Below, piece by piece: positions 37,301 to 49,710 of a DNA stretch of 64,000 bases. The position numbers and the translations under genes were made by a program. This DNA comes from Oegoconia quadripuncta (Eukaryota > Arthropoda > Insecta > Lepidoptera > Autostichidae). Every line of letters begins with the position of its first letter. Positions within the stretch are counted from its first letter, which is position 1. The DNA is taken from assembly GCA_949316235.1 (NCBI GenBank), contig OX438741.1:24022324-24086323 (forward strand), in the 5' to 3' direction. The notes below the pieces were generated by a model. It made no database searches. It worked only from the letters and a program-made list of their open reading frames with translations, and was not told the DNA's origin.

Positions 37301-38574
37301 ACCATCATCGACGCACGCGCCGGTAGGACATTGATATGTGACTGGCGGGATCGTATGGTTAATATCATGCGAAATTTGCCCCATGCCCCAACAGTGGGAA
37401 CGTGTAAGGTTATTGGTGTATGTCTGAGGTACCTTAATCGTTATTGAATAATTTTGAAGTAAGTAAGTAAGTAATCGGAGTATTTTCTGCAAAAAACAGA
37501 ATGGAAAAATTTGTTCATTCTCAAATTTGGGAAGGATCCATAGACTCATCCGCAGTCGACGACGGTTTCACTATTTACGGACAACCCGTATAGTAATATC
37601 TATCGTAGTTTTATGTTAATGAATGTTCGTGACCCTACAGCATGACAAGCGCAAAAGCTCTGTTGTGAAAACATATATTGTGAACACGAGTAATATACTC
37701 ATCAATAATTAACAAATTCCGACAAAAGACTATAATTTTTATTGTTTCAGCCGAGTTTATGTACTGGCAAGATTTGAAATAGGTATACTTCGTTGGTTTA
37801 GACTTATACAAAGGATGGATGAGATGTTAAAGAGATTCATGTAAAAACTACAACACTTATGTGTGGAAATACTTCATAGTATAAATGTTAATAGAAAAGA
37901 AAGAAGAAAGTGTGACTTTAAAATGTATACAATTAATTAAGAATTAATAATTATTCTAAGCAATGTAGAAAGGTTAAAGCTCGATGTTTAAGGTGATAAA
38001 TTTCCTAATATTTATATTCTGCAGTGATTCATGACTTCACAATATTAATTTAGCTTAATTTTTTAACTATTAATTGGAAATAAATACAGATCATAATGCA
38101 AATTGTGCATTATTTATTACTTATGCCAAACGTTTTTAAATTAATAATCTATTCATATTCATTATTTTGACCATTTGTTGTTATTATTATTATATTGACC
38201 ATATGTAATTATTTATATTTGTAAATGTGTATTGTATTTGTAGGTGTGTGTATTTCGTTTTTTTAAATATGTACAAAATTCTTTGTGTCCATAAGTTTGT
38301 TTGTTTGTAAACGCTTTATTGTTGTATTGATTGTAAATAAATAAATAACTGCTTATATATTTAACTAAAAATAAGTTGTCGTAGTTATTCGTATGGAGAT
38401 CTGACTCCTAAAATGTGATCACATTTTATTTATACGCATAATTAATTATGCATGTCGCTGCTTTTTCTGTGGTTAGAAGCTGGTTTCTACTGACTAGAAC
38501 TCTCTATACAGGAATACAATGACCTTTACTTTTTACCATCATTCTACCTTTACACAAAGTCGCTGAGTAATTTA
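37301..38574. other. Spacer
   Basis: 37300-37430 may be a decayed minus-strand SINE E body (ccatgccccaacagtgggaa). The rest is AT-rich and unrecognised. Confidence 0.35.
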
Positions 38575-38885
38575 AGGAGCAATATCATAATTCCTACATT
38601 AAAAATTTGCCATTAAATAAATTCAAAACAATCATAAATTTCTAATTATTCCGATTGTAAGCAAGCATGGACATAGGCAGCTCGGCGATATTCAGTGTAA
38701 TAATCTAATATAATATTTACTTTTGTTTTGTCTAATCACACATTGTAACCCAAAACCTACTTAAAAAGAGCCTACTTGAGTGTTTTGCTTTTGCTTGGGG
38801 AGTCAGCTTTGTGAATGAGCAGGATTTTAATATTAAGTTAAAAAATGTAATGTTTTGGAGTGATAGTTATATTTAACTTTTGACT
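38575..38885 (+). pseudogene. LINE family F C-terminus remnant and 3' tail
   Basis: 38600-38640 resembles 14510-14550 (aatttgccattaaataaatt caaaacaatc). 38755-38830 carries aaaaagagcctacttgagtg and gcttggggagtcagctttgt. Confidence 0.65.
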
Positions 38886-38924
38886 ATTAACTACAACGAC
38901 TGCTCAAAACCCTCCTATGACAAT

Positions 38925-38990
38925 GCCACAGTCACTAGCCAAGGGCTGACCGCGCCAGACTTTGCTCACCTTCGAAACGAAAGCGAATAG
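38925..38990 (-). repeat. SINE family E head fragment
   Basis: gtcactagccaagggctgac followed by cgcgccagactttgctcacc is the complement of the 5S-like head. Confidence 0.65.
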
Positions 38991-39409
38991 TGAAAGTCCC
39001 GAGCGGTGCGAGTGTTCTCCATATTTCCCTCGGCTTCTAAATCATTTTATATTTTGATGCTGACTGTTCCCTTTGTCACAGTAAGAGACATCTATTACAC
39101 CGTGTAAATTATGCCACTTGGCGAAATTTACAGGTATTATTCATTAGCTTTTCCGTGGCTTCGTTTTGGCTTAGTTTTGATTTATTCTAGAGAGGGTTCG
39201 GTACAGTACAAGTGTAAAACTTTAGTTCGATTTAAAACCCTAAAGCCGCGTAATATGAATTACGAACGTTACGCTTGACATGAATCTCTATTCTAGGTAA
39301 GTGCGGATTTACGAGTTACGGGAATTTATTTAGTAAGGGAAATGATTGTAAATACTTTTCGGGATACATTTCGGGGAGTGTGCGTTGGAATTACATAATC
39401 TTATTCCAC

Positions 39410-39710
39410 CGTCACCCTTCCATCTTCGGACCACTAGGCGTGGGGGGATTCCACCCGTATATAGTTAATATACCGAACTTCGCACTAAGAAGTTCGATTC
39501 TTCATTCATCATCCGAACAGCCAAGGCATGGAACTCCCTTCCGGCGTCAGTCTTTCCTGAATCCTACAACCTTGGGATCTTCAAGAACAGAGTGAATAGG
39601 CATTTACTGAGATCGCGTGCTTCATCTCCGACCACATCGTCACTTTCCATCAGGTGAGATTGTGGTCAAACGCGTATCCAGTCAATCATAAAAAAAAAAA
39701 AAAAAAAAAA
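39410..39710 (+). pseudogene. LINE ORF2 C-terminus with poly(A)
   Basis: At about 39525-39610 one frame reads AWNSLPASVFPESYNLGIFK, then NRVNRHLL, a classic LINE C-terminus. It ends in a run of about 20 A at 39690-39710. The upstream part is frameshifted. Confidence 0.75.
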
Positions 39711-39769
39711 CTTGGTATGAAATTTATATATTGGTAGTAGGTATTGTTTTATACAAATTTATAAATAAA

Positions 39770-40016
39770 TAAAGACACTAAGCAACTAGGCATGTATTAT
39801 GGATACCAAAATGATGGTTGCTATACTATACCTACAAGTACATTTTTTTTATAAATACATACCTACATATAGAACTGAAATCATCCATAACACAGGTACC
39901 ACCTATACATGTCCGTATTCATCATACAAACATCTCAATCTAGCGGGATTCGAACCCGCAGCCTTTTAGTATACAGTAATCAGGGTTTGTAACCACTACA
40001 CCAAATAAGTCGTCAA
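39770..40016 (-). repeat. SINE family B
   Basis: cactaagcaactaggcatgt at the left; gggattcgaacccgcagcct and the head complement at the right. Confidence 0.8.
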
Positions 40017-40460
40017 AAATTGTCGTTTATGAATATATATTTTGATAATATCATTTAAAAATTGGTGATGTCAATTATATTTGACTTTAATTTTAATAGT
40101 ATACTTTATTTACAGAACTAACGAATATACATGGAACTTAATATCTATTAAGATAAAATTAAATGAAATTGTAATCTATATAGTACTAAAAATTTAACAA
40201 CATAAGAGCACCTAAAAACCTAACATGCACAAGTAATCTAAAGAACATGTGCCACCTCATCACTTACTTTAGAGGGTGGTACAGGTTCGGCCCGTGTGGG
40301 AGAGTGCCCAAGATGCTGGCTGCATTACCTCGCTTGATGGCAATGCTTAATCTTTGAGCAAGATAAGTGCCGGCTATATATTAGTATTTACCTAAAATAA
40401 TCTTAATTAAATACAACGTACTACAGTACGTCGCAGCTACAAATATGCATATTTATAGCG

Positions 40461-40592
40461 TACTAGCTTTCCGAAGATTTCATCAAAATCGGTTCAGCAA
40501 AAAAATAGCCTATATGTTAATACAGGTCCTAATCTGTCTACCAACCAAATTTCATCCAAATCCGTTCAGCGGTTTATAATATTAGTCGGGAT
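40461..40592 (+). repeat. Repeat R-like fragment
   Basis: gtactagctttccgaagatt ... tcatccaaatccgttcagcg ... ataatattagtcggg. Confidence 0.55.
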
Positions 40593-40654
40593 TTATACAT
40601 CTGACTCTCAGACAACATTCTAAATCTGACTATTGCCCCCCACCACAACGACGT

Positions 40655-40861
40655 AATAACCTCATTATGGGATCCCGTTCTTTCAGATCATCTTTCATAA
40701 AGCGATTCTATCCATTTCTTGGCCCTTTCCTATATAATAAAATTCATAAAAAACTAACACTTTACCCGCTAAATCGTTTTCGCTGTAAAAAAATAGTTAC
40801 TGACAGGCTTCAAAATTTAAACTACGACGAAACCGAAGAAATATTGCAAGTACTAGGCTAA
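40655..40861 (+). pseudogene. LINE ORF2 C-terminal fragment
   Basis: A 64-codon frame contains FYPFLGPFLYNKIHKKL, then YPLNRFRCKKIV and ends at a stop followed by aataaa. This layout (R..F...GP.LYN.L......) is typical of LINE C-termini. The family differs from F. Confidence 0.5.
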
Positions 40862-41977
40862 TTTATTTATTAAATAAAACCTAAAAATGGAACTTTGGAA
40901 ACAGCACTCCAACTGGACCGCTTATTGCTTGCGGACAGAGACTGGACATATGAGTATATACACACATAACGCCAACAAACACATAACACCCGTCGTTTTC
41001 CGTCGGATATTAAAAGCAGTGCACAACATCACAACTCCACTCCAAAAACCAGGTCTTATGTTTCGTGATTTCCTTCTCGTTTGTTTCTTTCCTTAAGTGT
41101 TTCTTCCTCAATCACCATTATCTCTGCTCTAATACACTATGTCCATAGCTGTGGGGCCTGGTTACTTGTAATTCTGGTTCTTCCTTTTCAGGCACCAATC
41201 TTCCCACAAAAGTGTTCTATGTATTACCTAGCCCTAAAATCACTTTGTAAAGCGTCATTTGTGGTGAAAAAATAATCAATTTTTAATTTAATTAATTGAA
41301 AATAGTTTATTTTCTCACCTATACTTGTAGATTTTCATGTTAGACCACATTTGTCTACGGTGAGATTGTACGTTGTCATATTCGTCTTCCATCCATAATA
41401 AAAACCATTAATTTATTAGTACAGTTAACTTGTGTGGCAAATGGCTTCCAGTTCGACACAATATCGACTTGATCTATTATATGATTGTTAGGTACATTGT
41501 ACCCGTATAACGAGCAAGCCTTTGTCTGTAGTATTATCTTTTCAATGACTGCCAATAACATTCGCTCTCATTTTCAGAATCGTTATTTGTTGGAAATGGG
41601 GAGTTCTTTGATTTAATAGGCACCTATTGTTGTAGAAACGACTAATATGTATCAGTATAACTATGCATACACTCTATTTTATTCGAAATGCTTTATGTGA
41701 AGATAAGGTCAATAGAACATAACGAACTTTAACTTTATTTCGCTGATCGGTTATAGTTTTAGCTGTAATGGTGGTAGGTTGTCAGACAAACAATTTTTTG
41801 TATTTCCTTTCCTATGGAAATTATATGAAACCCCAAAAAGTTTGAAATGTCTCACTTTTCATCAAATTGTGAATATTTTATTTCTCAAACAAGCTATTTA
41901 GTTTGCCAATATACATTACTAGCAGAAAACAGTATTCAGAACTAATTTGAAGTCTCCAGATATTAAAGAGATTAAAA
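40862..41977. other. Spacer
   Basis: Nothing recognised. Confidence 0.4.
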
Positions 41978-42060
41978 TTTCATCTTCATCATATCAGCCA
42001 CAGGACGTCCTCTGCTGAACCTAGGCCTCCCCCATATAATTCCAGAGTGACAGGTTGGAA
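41978..42060 (+). repeat. Interspersed repeat 3' end
   Basis: catcttcatcatatcagcca, caggacgtcctctgctgaac and aggcctcccccat match 16611-16690. Confidence 0.6.
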
Positions 42061-42072
42061 GGGGCCTGCATT

Positions 42073-42308
42073 TGGTTGGTGGTAGGGCATTTTAAATGTC
42101 CGCCTGGCTAGCTACCACCATCTTAACTAAATCTGCCGCCAAACAGCATTATTAAAAGCATTGTTGTGTTCCGGCTGTCAGAGATAAGATAGCCAGTTCC
42201 CCAAATATTTGGGTTTTCGGGTCAGTACGCTTCCACCTTCGGCCTCATCTTCACTCAACATTAGGTGTGATTGAGGTAAGTGCTAACCCGTTGTGCATAA
42301 AAAAAAAG
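42073..42308 (+). repeat. SINE family A, headless
   Basis: tttggttggtggtagggcat through cttccaccttcggcctcatc to acccgttgtgcataaaaaaa. Confidence 0.85.
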
Positions 42309-42311
42309 CAG

Positions 42312-42560
42312 CGATTTCCCGCGACCTTTATCAGGTCGTCTGGCCACTTTGTGAGTGTTTGTCCTATGCTGCGCTTGCCGGTGCGTGGCCTCCACTCGAG
42401 AATTTTAATGCCCCACCGGCCATAAATTCTTCGAGCCAATGTGCCCTGTCCACTGCTACTACAACCTGCTAATCCGCTGGACCTTCGTCCACCTACGGAT
42501 ATCCTTATTCCTGATTCGATCACGTAGTGAAACGCCAAGCGATGCGTGACTTTGAGCTTC
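42312..42560 (-). pseudogene. RTE-like LINE ORF2 C-terminal fragment
   Basis: On the minus strand the frame contains RRIYGRWGIKILEWRPRTGK, then RSIGQTLTKWPDDLIKVAG, the standard end of these proteins. It directly abuts the SINE A copy. Confidence 0.75.
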
Positions 42561-42599
42561 TTTTGATCTAACTTATATTCGATCAAAATGGCTTACTTA

Positions 42600-43188
42600 C
42601 TAAGCCTATCTTATACACCTTGACAGTCGATAACTCGGTTGAAAGCTACAAAATCAATATCGCCTATCGTCATTTAGAATACGGACTCTGGTCTCTGCAG
42701 TAATGTACCCACTTACTATTACCTATAGTAAATATTCATTACACCACACTTTTAGAGTAATATTATGCACTCGGTGTAGGTACCACGAGAACAGAAGCTA
42801 GGTAGAAGCTTTATGTATTCTGTGGTATAAGTTGGATGGCGAGTAGACGAACGTGGGCCGGTTGCATCGTAGCCCGGCACATTCCGTCACTTTTTTGATA
42901 TGGGTTTTTTATCTTTTATATGTATATTAGAGGTTATTATAGTATGGCCGTAGAAAAGCATATCTAATTATCCGTTACTTGGCTGTCATATAAAATTGTA
43001 GTATTTGGACGCTTGGTTTAATTATATTCCAGTTCCGAAAACAGAAAATTAAGGTTTATCAATCGAAAACAACGAGATTTAATTTGAACTCTGCTTTATT
43101 AATGCCATTGTTTACGGAAGTCGGGACAAGTCTATCTATATAATTCCAATAATATCCACTGATTCTTCTTCACGTAGTAAACACCAAA
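42600..43188. other. Spacer
   Basis: Nothing recognised. Confidence 0.4.
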
Positions 43189-43496
43189 ACCGCCTCCGTG
43201 GTTCAATGTAAACAACATTGGGTTTACGATTCGTAGGTCGCGGGTTCGATCCCCAGCCGGGTACATGTTTAAGTACTCGGTTTGGTTGGTGGTAGGGCAT
43301 TTTAAATGTCCGCCTGGCTAGCTACCACCATCTTATCTAAATCTGCCGCCAAACAGCAATGTTAATAGCATTGTTCCCAGTCCCCCAAATGTGTTGGGTT
43401 TTCCGGGTCAGTACGCTTCCACCTTCGACCTCATCTTCACTTAACATCAGGTGTGATTGAGGTCAAGTAGGAACCCGTCGTGCATAAAAAAAAAGA
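43189..43496 (+). repeat. SINE family A, best full-length copy
   Basis: The complete order is visible: head cctccgtggttcaatgtaaa, B-box gggttcgatccccag, body, cttcacttaacatcaggtgt, end cgtcgtgcataaaaaaaaa. A short stretch near 43375 is missing compared with 42150-42200. Confidence 0.9.
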
Positions 43497-44160
43497 GAAT
43501 TTGTCTTCAATGTACAGAGAATGTAACGTGTTTTTCCCAACACCACCCATTTTAGAATTTGCTCTGAAGATGTTGGACGAGTGCAACGTGAGCTGGTGGA
43601 TGATTCTCACGCGTTCGAGATATTTATGTCGATACACATTAGTATAGCTGTCACGTTCAGACTTATAAGTAAGTGCAAAAGTGACAAATTGAAATTTCGA
43701 GTACGTGAGAATCTCGGCCAGACCTCCAATACCTATCAGAGATTTCTAAAAGGAATTTGTTCGGATCGTACTATTGTAGAATTATTGTTGGTATCTGTAG
43801 TCGCATAAAGGAATAAGAGAGTGTAACTGTTAATTACAAGACATATAGGTGTCTCATCTATCCATAAAATATTTTATTACTCGTAAACTTATATTTGGAA
43901 CGTGGCTTATTTTCACATGTTGGTATCTGTTTATTGACGAAGTAATGGTATCATCTGATACAACGTATTGGTAATTTGCGATAGAAATAAAAACTGAGTA
44001 CGGGTGATTTCAAGGAGGAATTTTATTATCTCGTAAAATTATAATGAACGGCTAGAGAGAGATAGCTGCTCACTTGAAGCTTTTTTTTATTGAACATTTC
44101 ATTGTAATTGATTTAAAATGTTGCCTGTATTGTGTGGTTGTATGAGGTGCAATTCATAAT
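43497..44160. other. Spacer
   Basis: Nothing recognised. Confidence 0.4.
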
Positions 44161-44304
44161 AATATCCAGTCCAACTCAAAAGATTTTTAGGCGATATTTG
44201 AGGTAAGTATTGGGTACGTTCTACAGCAGAAGAAAATGTAATTTATGTTAGAATTTCAAAGGTGTTCGTTAAAATCTAAGACGTTTGAGTTAGGACTGGA
44301 TATT
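44161..44304. mobile_element. Small MITE, 144 bp
   Basis: Left end aatatccagtccaactcaaa; the right end reads aatatccagtcctaactcaa on the minus strand. The inverted repeats are about 20 bp with one inserted base. No clear target duplication. Confidence 0.6.
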
Positions 44305-44429
44305 TATATGCGCCTTTGATACCTAATGTGCGTAATCGGAGGTAAAAGATGTGTAATAAAATATTCCTTGCGCCTTTACTTTTTAAATATAATTTTGCTG
44401 TCAAAAATGCCAACACATTTTTTTAGTTT

Positions 44430-44499
44430 ATTCTGTATTTAAAAGAAATCTTGATTAATCCAATAGGGGTGCCACTGGGCGGAATAAGCCCTCTTAATC
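44430..44499. repeat. Right end of a TTAA MITE
   Basis: ttattctgtatttaaaagaa ... aatccaataggggtgccact ... ataagccctcttaa matches the right end of the 29459-30018 element, including the ttaa edge. The left half is missing. Confidence 0.65.
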
Positions 44500-44584
44500 A
44501 ATTTTTCTGATTACTTTTTAGTTTGATAGTGCTTACCGCCAGAGTAATCCCATCTAACTTTGGTTCAGATCTGATGACGTCGGC

Positions 44585-44850
44585 GTCTGTGGCTCAGCGG
44601 TTAATACGCGGTCTCCCAATTTGGGAGGTCCGGGTTCGATTCCCAAGCAGGCCATGTACCAATGAGTTTAAAATTTAATTTGGACAGGTTGGAAGCGGCC
44701 TGCATCCATATAGAGTAGGAGAGATAAACAAAAGATTCCGATTGGATCGAAGTGTCTTTGGGCATACGTCCAATCCCACGGCAAATATAAGAATGAAATA
44801 ATATCTGCAATCCACCACCTAACGCCGTCAGGGGATTGAGCTTCTCGTGA
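44585..44850 (+). repeat. SINE family D, tRNA-like head
   Basis: The head has gtggctcagcggttaatacg, tctcccaatttgggaggtcc and the B-box gggttcgattccc. The tctcccaatttgggagg part also occurs in SINE C (22895-23220), so both heads probably come from the same tRNA. Real tRNA folding of the 3' side is lacking. Confidence 0.65.
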
Positions 44851-46059
44851 CTTCTTAGTCTAGAACGCTAGGACGTTCGTTTTAATAAGTTTAAATTCAA
44901 TAAATATTTGCGTTCAATCTCGACCTCATACATTTTAATTACATTATCAATGAAACATTGTTTTAGTAATTTTGGATTAGGTATTTATTGAAGTTTTCCC
45001 AAAGTCGACGTTATTAGTAACCGCAATTTAGGGTATTTAATTACATTAGAAAGTTTATAGGCGCTATCACTCACTCTCAAGGAAGAAATATTTACATAAG
45101 GAGCATAGTAGGTACATTTCCCACTTCAGCAGCATATTCCCGGTTTTCTGCTTTCAAATATGTTGCTCCCTAGACTCGCCTCTGGCGCAATTTATTTTCG
45201 GACGGATTTCTGGACTGTCGGCGGATTTTTAGATCAACAACACAGCTGTCATTCACTGGTCCGCGAAATTATGATCTCCAAAGTAAACCTTCCGCTTTTA
45301 TGCGATCTACTTTAAAATTATGTTCTAAACATGACAACAGTGACACATTAAATTACTCAACTTGTTATTGATATACTTAAATGCTTCTTAACTTTTAAGA
45401 TCCCTTACATATTATGCTGTCACTTTCATATCGTTGACATTCTCAGCGACGGAATAATGTGCTTTTGAGTGTTCGGACCGGACGTAAGGATGCCCATAAA
45501 CAAGCATACTCTCTATGGGCCCTATCAACCGCTACCACTTTAAATAAATTTGGCTTTTAAAAACATCTAATACAGGTGCGTTCCATTTTTAAATTTCGAG
45601 CATCTTAAAACTTTTTGGGTGACCTACTATGTAAACAGGAATTCTCGTCCTTTTCAGTGTGCTCGCAGTCAAAAAAATCGACGCCAGGCTTGTTACATAA
45701 GATACAAAACATCACTTGAAATCGTTGCAATTTTTAAATTTAAATATTCTTATAGCTCATTCACAACGCTGAAATCCCCAACGAGGAATGAGCATTTCTT
45801 TGATGTCAAGAAAGCATTAAATAACATGAAGCTTCTAACAAATGATATTTCTCGTAGCTTTGGTTTGTGGTGGGAAAGTAAACGCTTTTATTATTATTAT
45901 TTTGTTTCATGAAAATTGCGAGTTGTTCTTGTGGGCTTATGGAATGACATAGTTGACCACGTATTATCTGACATCAATGGTAATGAACTTTATTGCCGTA
46001 TTCTTCAGCCCTAGGTCAAATTCAGTACCATTGGTAGAAGCTCTCAATGGTGGAAGCTC
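44851..46059. other. Spacer
   Basis: Nothing recognised. Confidence 0.4.
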
Positions 46060-46276
46060 TCAATAGGTGGGTCTATTAGCCAATGCCCGTGTGGTGTCCA
46101 CATCAATATCAGTTAGTAACTCTATTCTTAAAGTTGTAGATGAGAGTGTCTACGTAGGACAAGAGATCCGATTAGATAGGTCCAACTTCGAGAAAAAGGT
46201 CAATCCTCGAATCCAACTCGAATGGGCAGGGTTCGGGAAATTGCGTAACGTCTCCACGTCCCAATTACCTCGGCTT

Positions 46277-46621
46277 AAAGACGAAAATCTTATTAATAAT
46301 AATAATAATAATAATTTATTTCGGACTGTGTCCATAGTGTTAGTAAACAATTATAATCTTACAAGCTAGGGTTAGTAACACATACATCCAAAATTATATA
46401 AAATTAATCATTAAATATTAGATAATCACTTAGACACTAGAACCGCCACACTAGCATGTAACGAGTTCCAGTGCCTAAGGATAGGGCTGTCCATTCTGCT
46501 CGCTATGACGGACAGAAGACTGTTGGCGCTACCACGAACTCTGTGCAACAGGGATGCGACTCTCTTACGGATAATGGCCTGAAAGGTGTCTGTTTGTGCC
46601 TCAGTAAACATCCCCGACGCA
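46277..46621 (-). pseudogene. LINE ORF2 C-terminus, inserted in reverse
   Basis: The minus-strand frame at 46426-46611 contains TEAQTDTFQAIIRKRVASLL, then PILRHWNSLH, which matches the C-terminus of a Jockey-like lepidopteran LINE. The 3' end on that strand runs into a (tta)n tract at 46290-46310. Confidence 0.65.
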
Positions 46622-46751
46622 CTACAGTAACGTGGCAGTTATTGACCAGTGATGATTTATTGCACTTAAACGTAGTCTTTCACTATGGGCCTTATAAGAA
46701 AGCTTAAGGTCACGCAACGAGTTATAGATAGGGCTATTCTTGGCGATTCAT

Positions 46752-47035
46752 TATTTTTTTTTAATGCACAACGGATTGGTACTTGACCTCAATCACACCT
46801 GAAGATGAGGTCTAAGGTGGAAGCGAACTCACCCGGAAACCCCAACACATGCTATTAACATTGCTGCTTGGCGGCAAATTTAGATAAGATGGTGGTAGCT
46901 AGCCAGGCGGACTTTTAAAATGCCCTACCACCAACCAAACCGAGTACTTAAACATGTACCCCGCTGGGGATCGAACCTGCGACCTTCGAATCGTAAACCC
47001 TTTAATTAAATTGTTTACATTGAGCCACGGAGGCA
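46752..47035 (-). repeat. SINE family A, inserted in the RTE fragment
   Basis: From ttaatgcacaacggattgg to cattgagccacggaggca; carries an extra tttaattaaattg word in the head. Confidence 0.85.
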
Positions 47036-47519
47036 CTACGAGATCAGGAATTAAGTAATCGGTCGAAGAACAAAATTCACCAATATAGCCCAGTGGATTC
47101 GTAAGTCGAAATGGCACTGAGCAGGGCATACCTATAGCTTGAAAAACTAATGGCCGTTGGAGCATTAAAATTCTCGAGTGCGCAGACCACGCACCGGCAA
47201 GCGTAGCAATCCAGAGATACGATCCAGCGACATAATATTATGTCGCTTCCAACCGGTCTCTCTGGAGTTCCCCATAGCTATAGAACGTCCTGTGGCTGAT
47301 ATGATTGGTCGAATTTGGCAATTTGTAAATGGGTTCATTACCATTGAAGTAAGAAAATAAGGAGCAGTTGTTTACTTCGCTGGCTTGTTATCATTGAAGC
47401 ATGGCTTAGACTTATTACTAACACAAAATTATTTACTTTATTATAATATTGCGGTATCAGCTTCGGCTTGCTTCGGCGCGTAAAACGAATACAACCAAAG
47501 TTAGACAGATAGATATAGA

Positions 47520-47692
47520 TAGATATTTCGGACACTTACACCAATCATCTAGTCCCAAACTAAGCAAACATCCATGACTTAGGAATAAATGTTCATATTC
47601 AACACACAAACATTTACCCGTCGCGGGATTCGAACCCGCAACCGTTGGTTTCGCTGACAGGGTCCACTACACCAATCGGTCGTCAAGTTATG
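47520..47692 (-). repeat. SINE family B
   Basis: catccatgacttaggaataa, then gggattcgaacccgcaaccg and head complement to atcggtcgt. Confidence 0.75.
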
Positions 47693-48175
47693 AATGTATT
47701 ATAATATTCATCATTATTTAAATCATATAATGTGAAAATTCACGTCGAAAATGGTGTACGTGATTTTTTTAATGAAATAATTGAAAAACGATTTCGTTAC
47801 CCTCCTTATGGCTTTGCTGTAGTCGGATAAGAAAAAACAAGACTTGCTTTTTTGGTAAATGCTCATATTAAATTAATACCCATGAAATAGTTAACAAAAG
47901 ATTCGAGGAAAAAGGTTTATTCATCCCTGTACCGTTCCGGGTCTTCGTAGAAATTAGGTATATTTGGAATTGTAATTGACTTTATTTTCTATTTCTGTCC
48001 ATTGCCATGGAATAATTTGATCTGTCCCAAGATTTAAAAGGTTGTATACATAAACATCTTCTATTGATATAACTATAAATAGATAGATAATATAGAAAAC
48101 CTCGGGATTTGATTGTAATACAAGGATTATATAATCCAGATTAATAATGTTAAAAGCTAAATATCTTCGAAATGA
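47693..48175. other. AT-rich spacer
   Basis: Nothing recognised. Confidence 0.4.
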
Positions 48176-48252
48176 CTTATGTTTGTTTGTTTGTAAAAGC
48201 TTTATTGTACAAAAAGGCAATACATTAATTTTACATTGATACAGAATTTGAG
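48176..48252 (-). repeat. LINE 3' tail family G2
   Basis: tgtttgtttgtaaaagcttt and attgtacaaaaaggcaatac match the minus-strand tail at 32078-32225. Confidence 0.75.
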
Positions 48253-48720
48253 TTATTTTAAAACAAAAACTTATTTTTTGGTACTTGAAATAATGTATTA
48301 TCTAGAATAATAGCTAAGCCGTAAATCACAGAAAATTGTTGGTGTGATGTATGAATAGCTGTACTTGAAAAAGAAATCAAAGTTCCAATTCAATTTATTT
48401 CAGGTACATAGAGAGCACGAAAATAATAATATTTTTTGAAATATATTTTGAGCAATTGTTGTGCAGTCAAACGTACTACAAATAATCGATAATTGACTTA
48501 AATATAAATAATTCGAAAATCAAATTCTTTTCAGCTGGGACTGGATATGCACACTCTTTGCACACTCGGGAGCTGATAATTTAATTTGTTCTGGTGCCGA
48601 AAGGCATATCATCACTGTCACCCAGTATTATTTTCAAGAAAATTTTGAAATTTGATTGATGGTAAGGCAGAGCGATCCAGAGTCTTGCCAAAGCTCTGTA
48701 AAAAGAATACAGTTTTAATC
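48253..48720. other. Spacer
   Basis: Nothing recognised. Confidence 0.4.
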
Positions 48721-48854
48721 TTTTTTTTTATGCACAACGGGTTTGTACTTGACCTCAATCACACCTGATGTTAAGTGAAGATGAGGACCCGGAAACCCCA
48801 ACACATTTGGGGGACTGGCTGTCTTATCTTTGACAACCGGAACACAACAATGCT
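48721..48854 (-). repeat. SINE family A, left half split by the Polinton
   Basis: From the poly(T) and atgcacaacgggtttgtact to aacacaacaatgct. The copy breaks at the Polinton, and its head half resumes at 63855. Confidence 0.9.
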
Positions 48855-48860
48855 ATTACC
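48855..48860. repeat. 6-bp target site duplication, left (attacc)
   Basis: attacc stands directly outside the left TIR and again at 63849-63854. Six bases is the length typical for Polinton/Maverick integrases. Confidence 0.95.
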
Positions 48861-49597
48861 AGTAGTACGTATTCGAGAGTTCTGGACCAGCCCCGGGCCC
48901 TCCCCCTAAAAAAAGGTCACCACGGTGTGTTCCCCCTTTCACGGTCTCATTGGCGGCTTTAATTGGGTCGTTATTGACGGATTTGCCAGTTAACTTTGTT
49001 TGCTAATTATAATGGCTAGTAAAAAATTGTCCTTATCTAACCTAATAATAGGTTCACACATAAATCAAGTGGACGATAACTCCTCGGCTTTTGGCGCTTT
49101 TGTGTACCTACAACTGATACAAGTCTGAACTTGTTCATGGTAAGCATAGCGATTACAGCAGGTGTATGTTTTTAATATGGAAAAAAATTAAATTTATTGT
49201 CAGCAATGAAACTGCCTTTCCATTATTCTTTTATTTAGTTTTCTAATTTATGATCAATTTATATTTATGGCAGTAGTCGACAAAAAACATGCACCTTTTA
49301 CGGTGAATAGAAACTTCGTAATTTAAGTTATTTCATTATAGTATACCATTTTTTCCTAGTAAGATTTGGAAACAGGTGAGACTTTTTTGCTCGTCACGTT
49401 GGAATGTGTACGCCTTTAGATGAAATGATAACGATCACCCACTGTCAAATTTATTTATGTTAGTTATTCTTTAGATCGCCATCTGCGGCATACGCAGTAT
49501 TTTTTCTTAATTTTTTAATTCGATTCAATAATAAATATGTAGGGTTAATTCTTAATAGCTACTACGTATGTGGTATCACCACTCTACCTGGATAGGG

Positions 49598-49633
49598 TAT
49601 TTAAAGCGAGACGGCTTGTACAGCACCACAGTC
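49598..49633 (+). promoter_or_regulatory. TATA-like promoter of the left 156-aa gene
   Basis: tatttaaag at 49598-49606 lies about 29 bp before cacagtc (49627-49633), a plausible initiator, and about 110 bp before the start codon. The right TIR has the same arrangement on the minus strand. Confidence 0.5.
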
Positions 49634-49710
49634 CAAATTCGATCGCCCGCCTCGCCTCGAGACACAGTCGTACATTTCATAGTGAAAAGTGTTAAACTAC
49701 GCTTTCTGTC

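Larger units (their letters stand above)
46060..47215 (+). pseudogene. RTE-like LINE C-terminal copy split by two later insertions
   Basis: Piece 1 (46060-46276) encodes VVDESVYVGQEIRLDRSNFE and then EWAGFGKLRNVS. Piece 2 (46622-46746) encodes a SLTMGLIRKLKVTQRVIDRA-like stretch. Piece 3 (47037-47215) encodes the LKFSSAQTTHRQA remnant of the LEWRPRTGK region. A minus-strand LINE fragment separates 1 and 2, and a SINE A separates 2 and 3. Confidence 0.7.

Noticed and set aside
44585..44660. Possible tRNA gene
   Set aside because: A- and B-box-like words are present, but the acceptor stem does not pair and the element continues as a SINE body.
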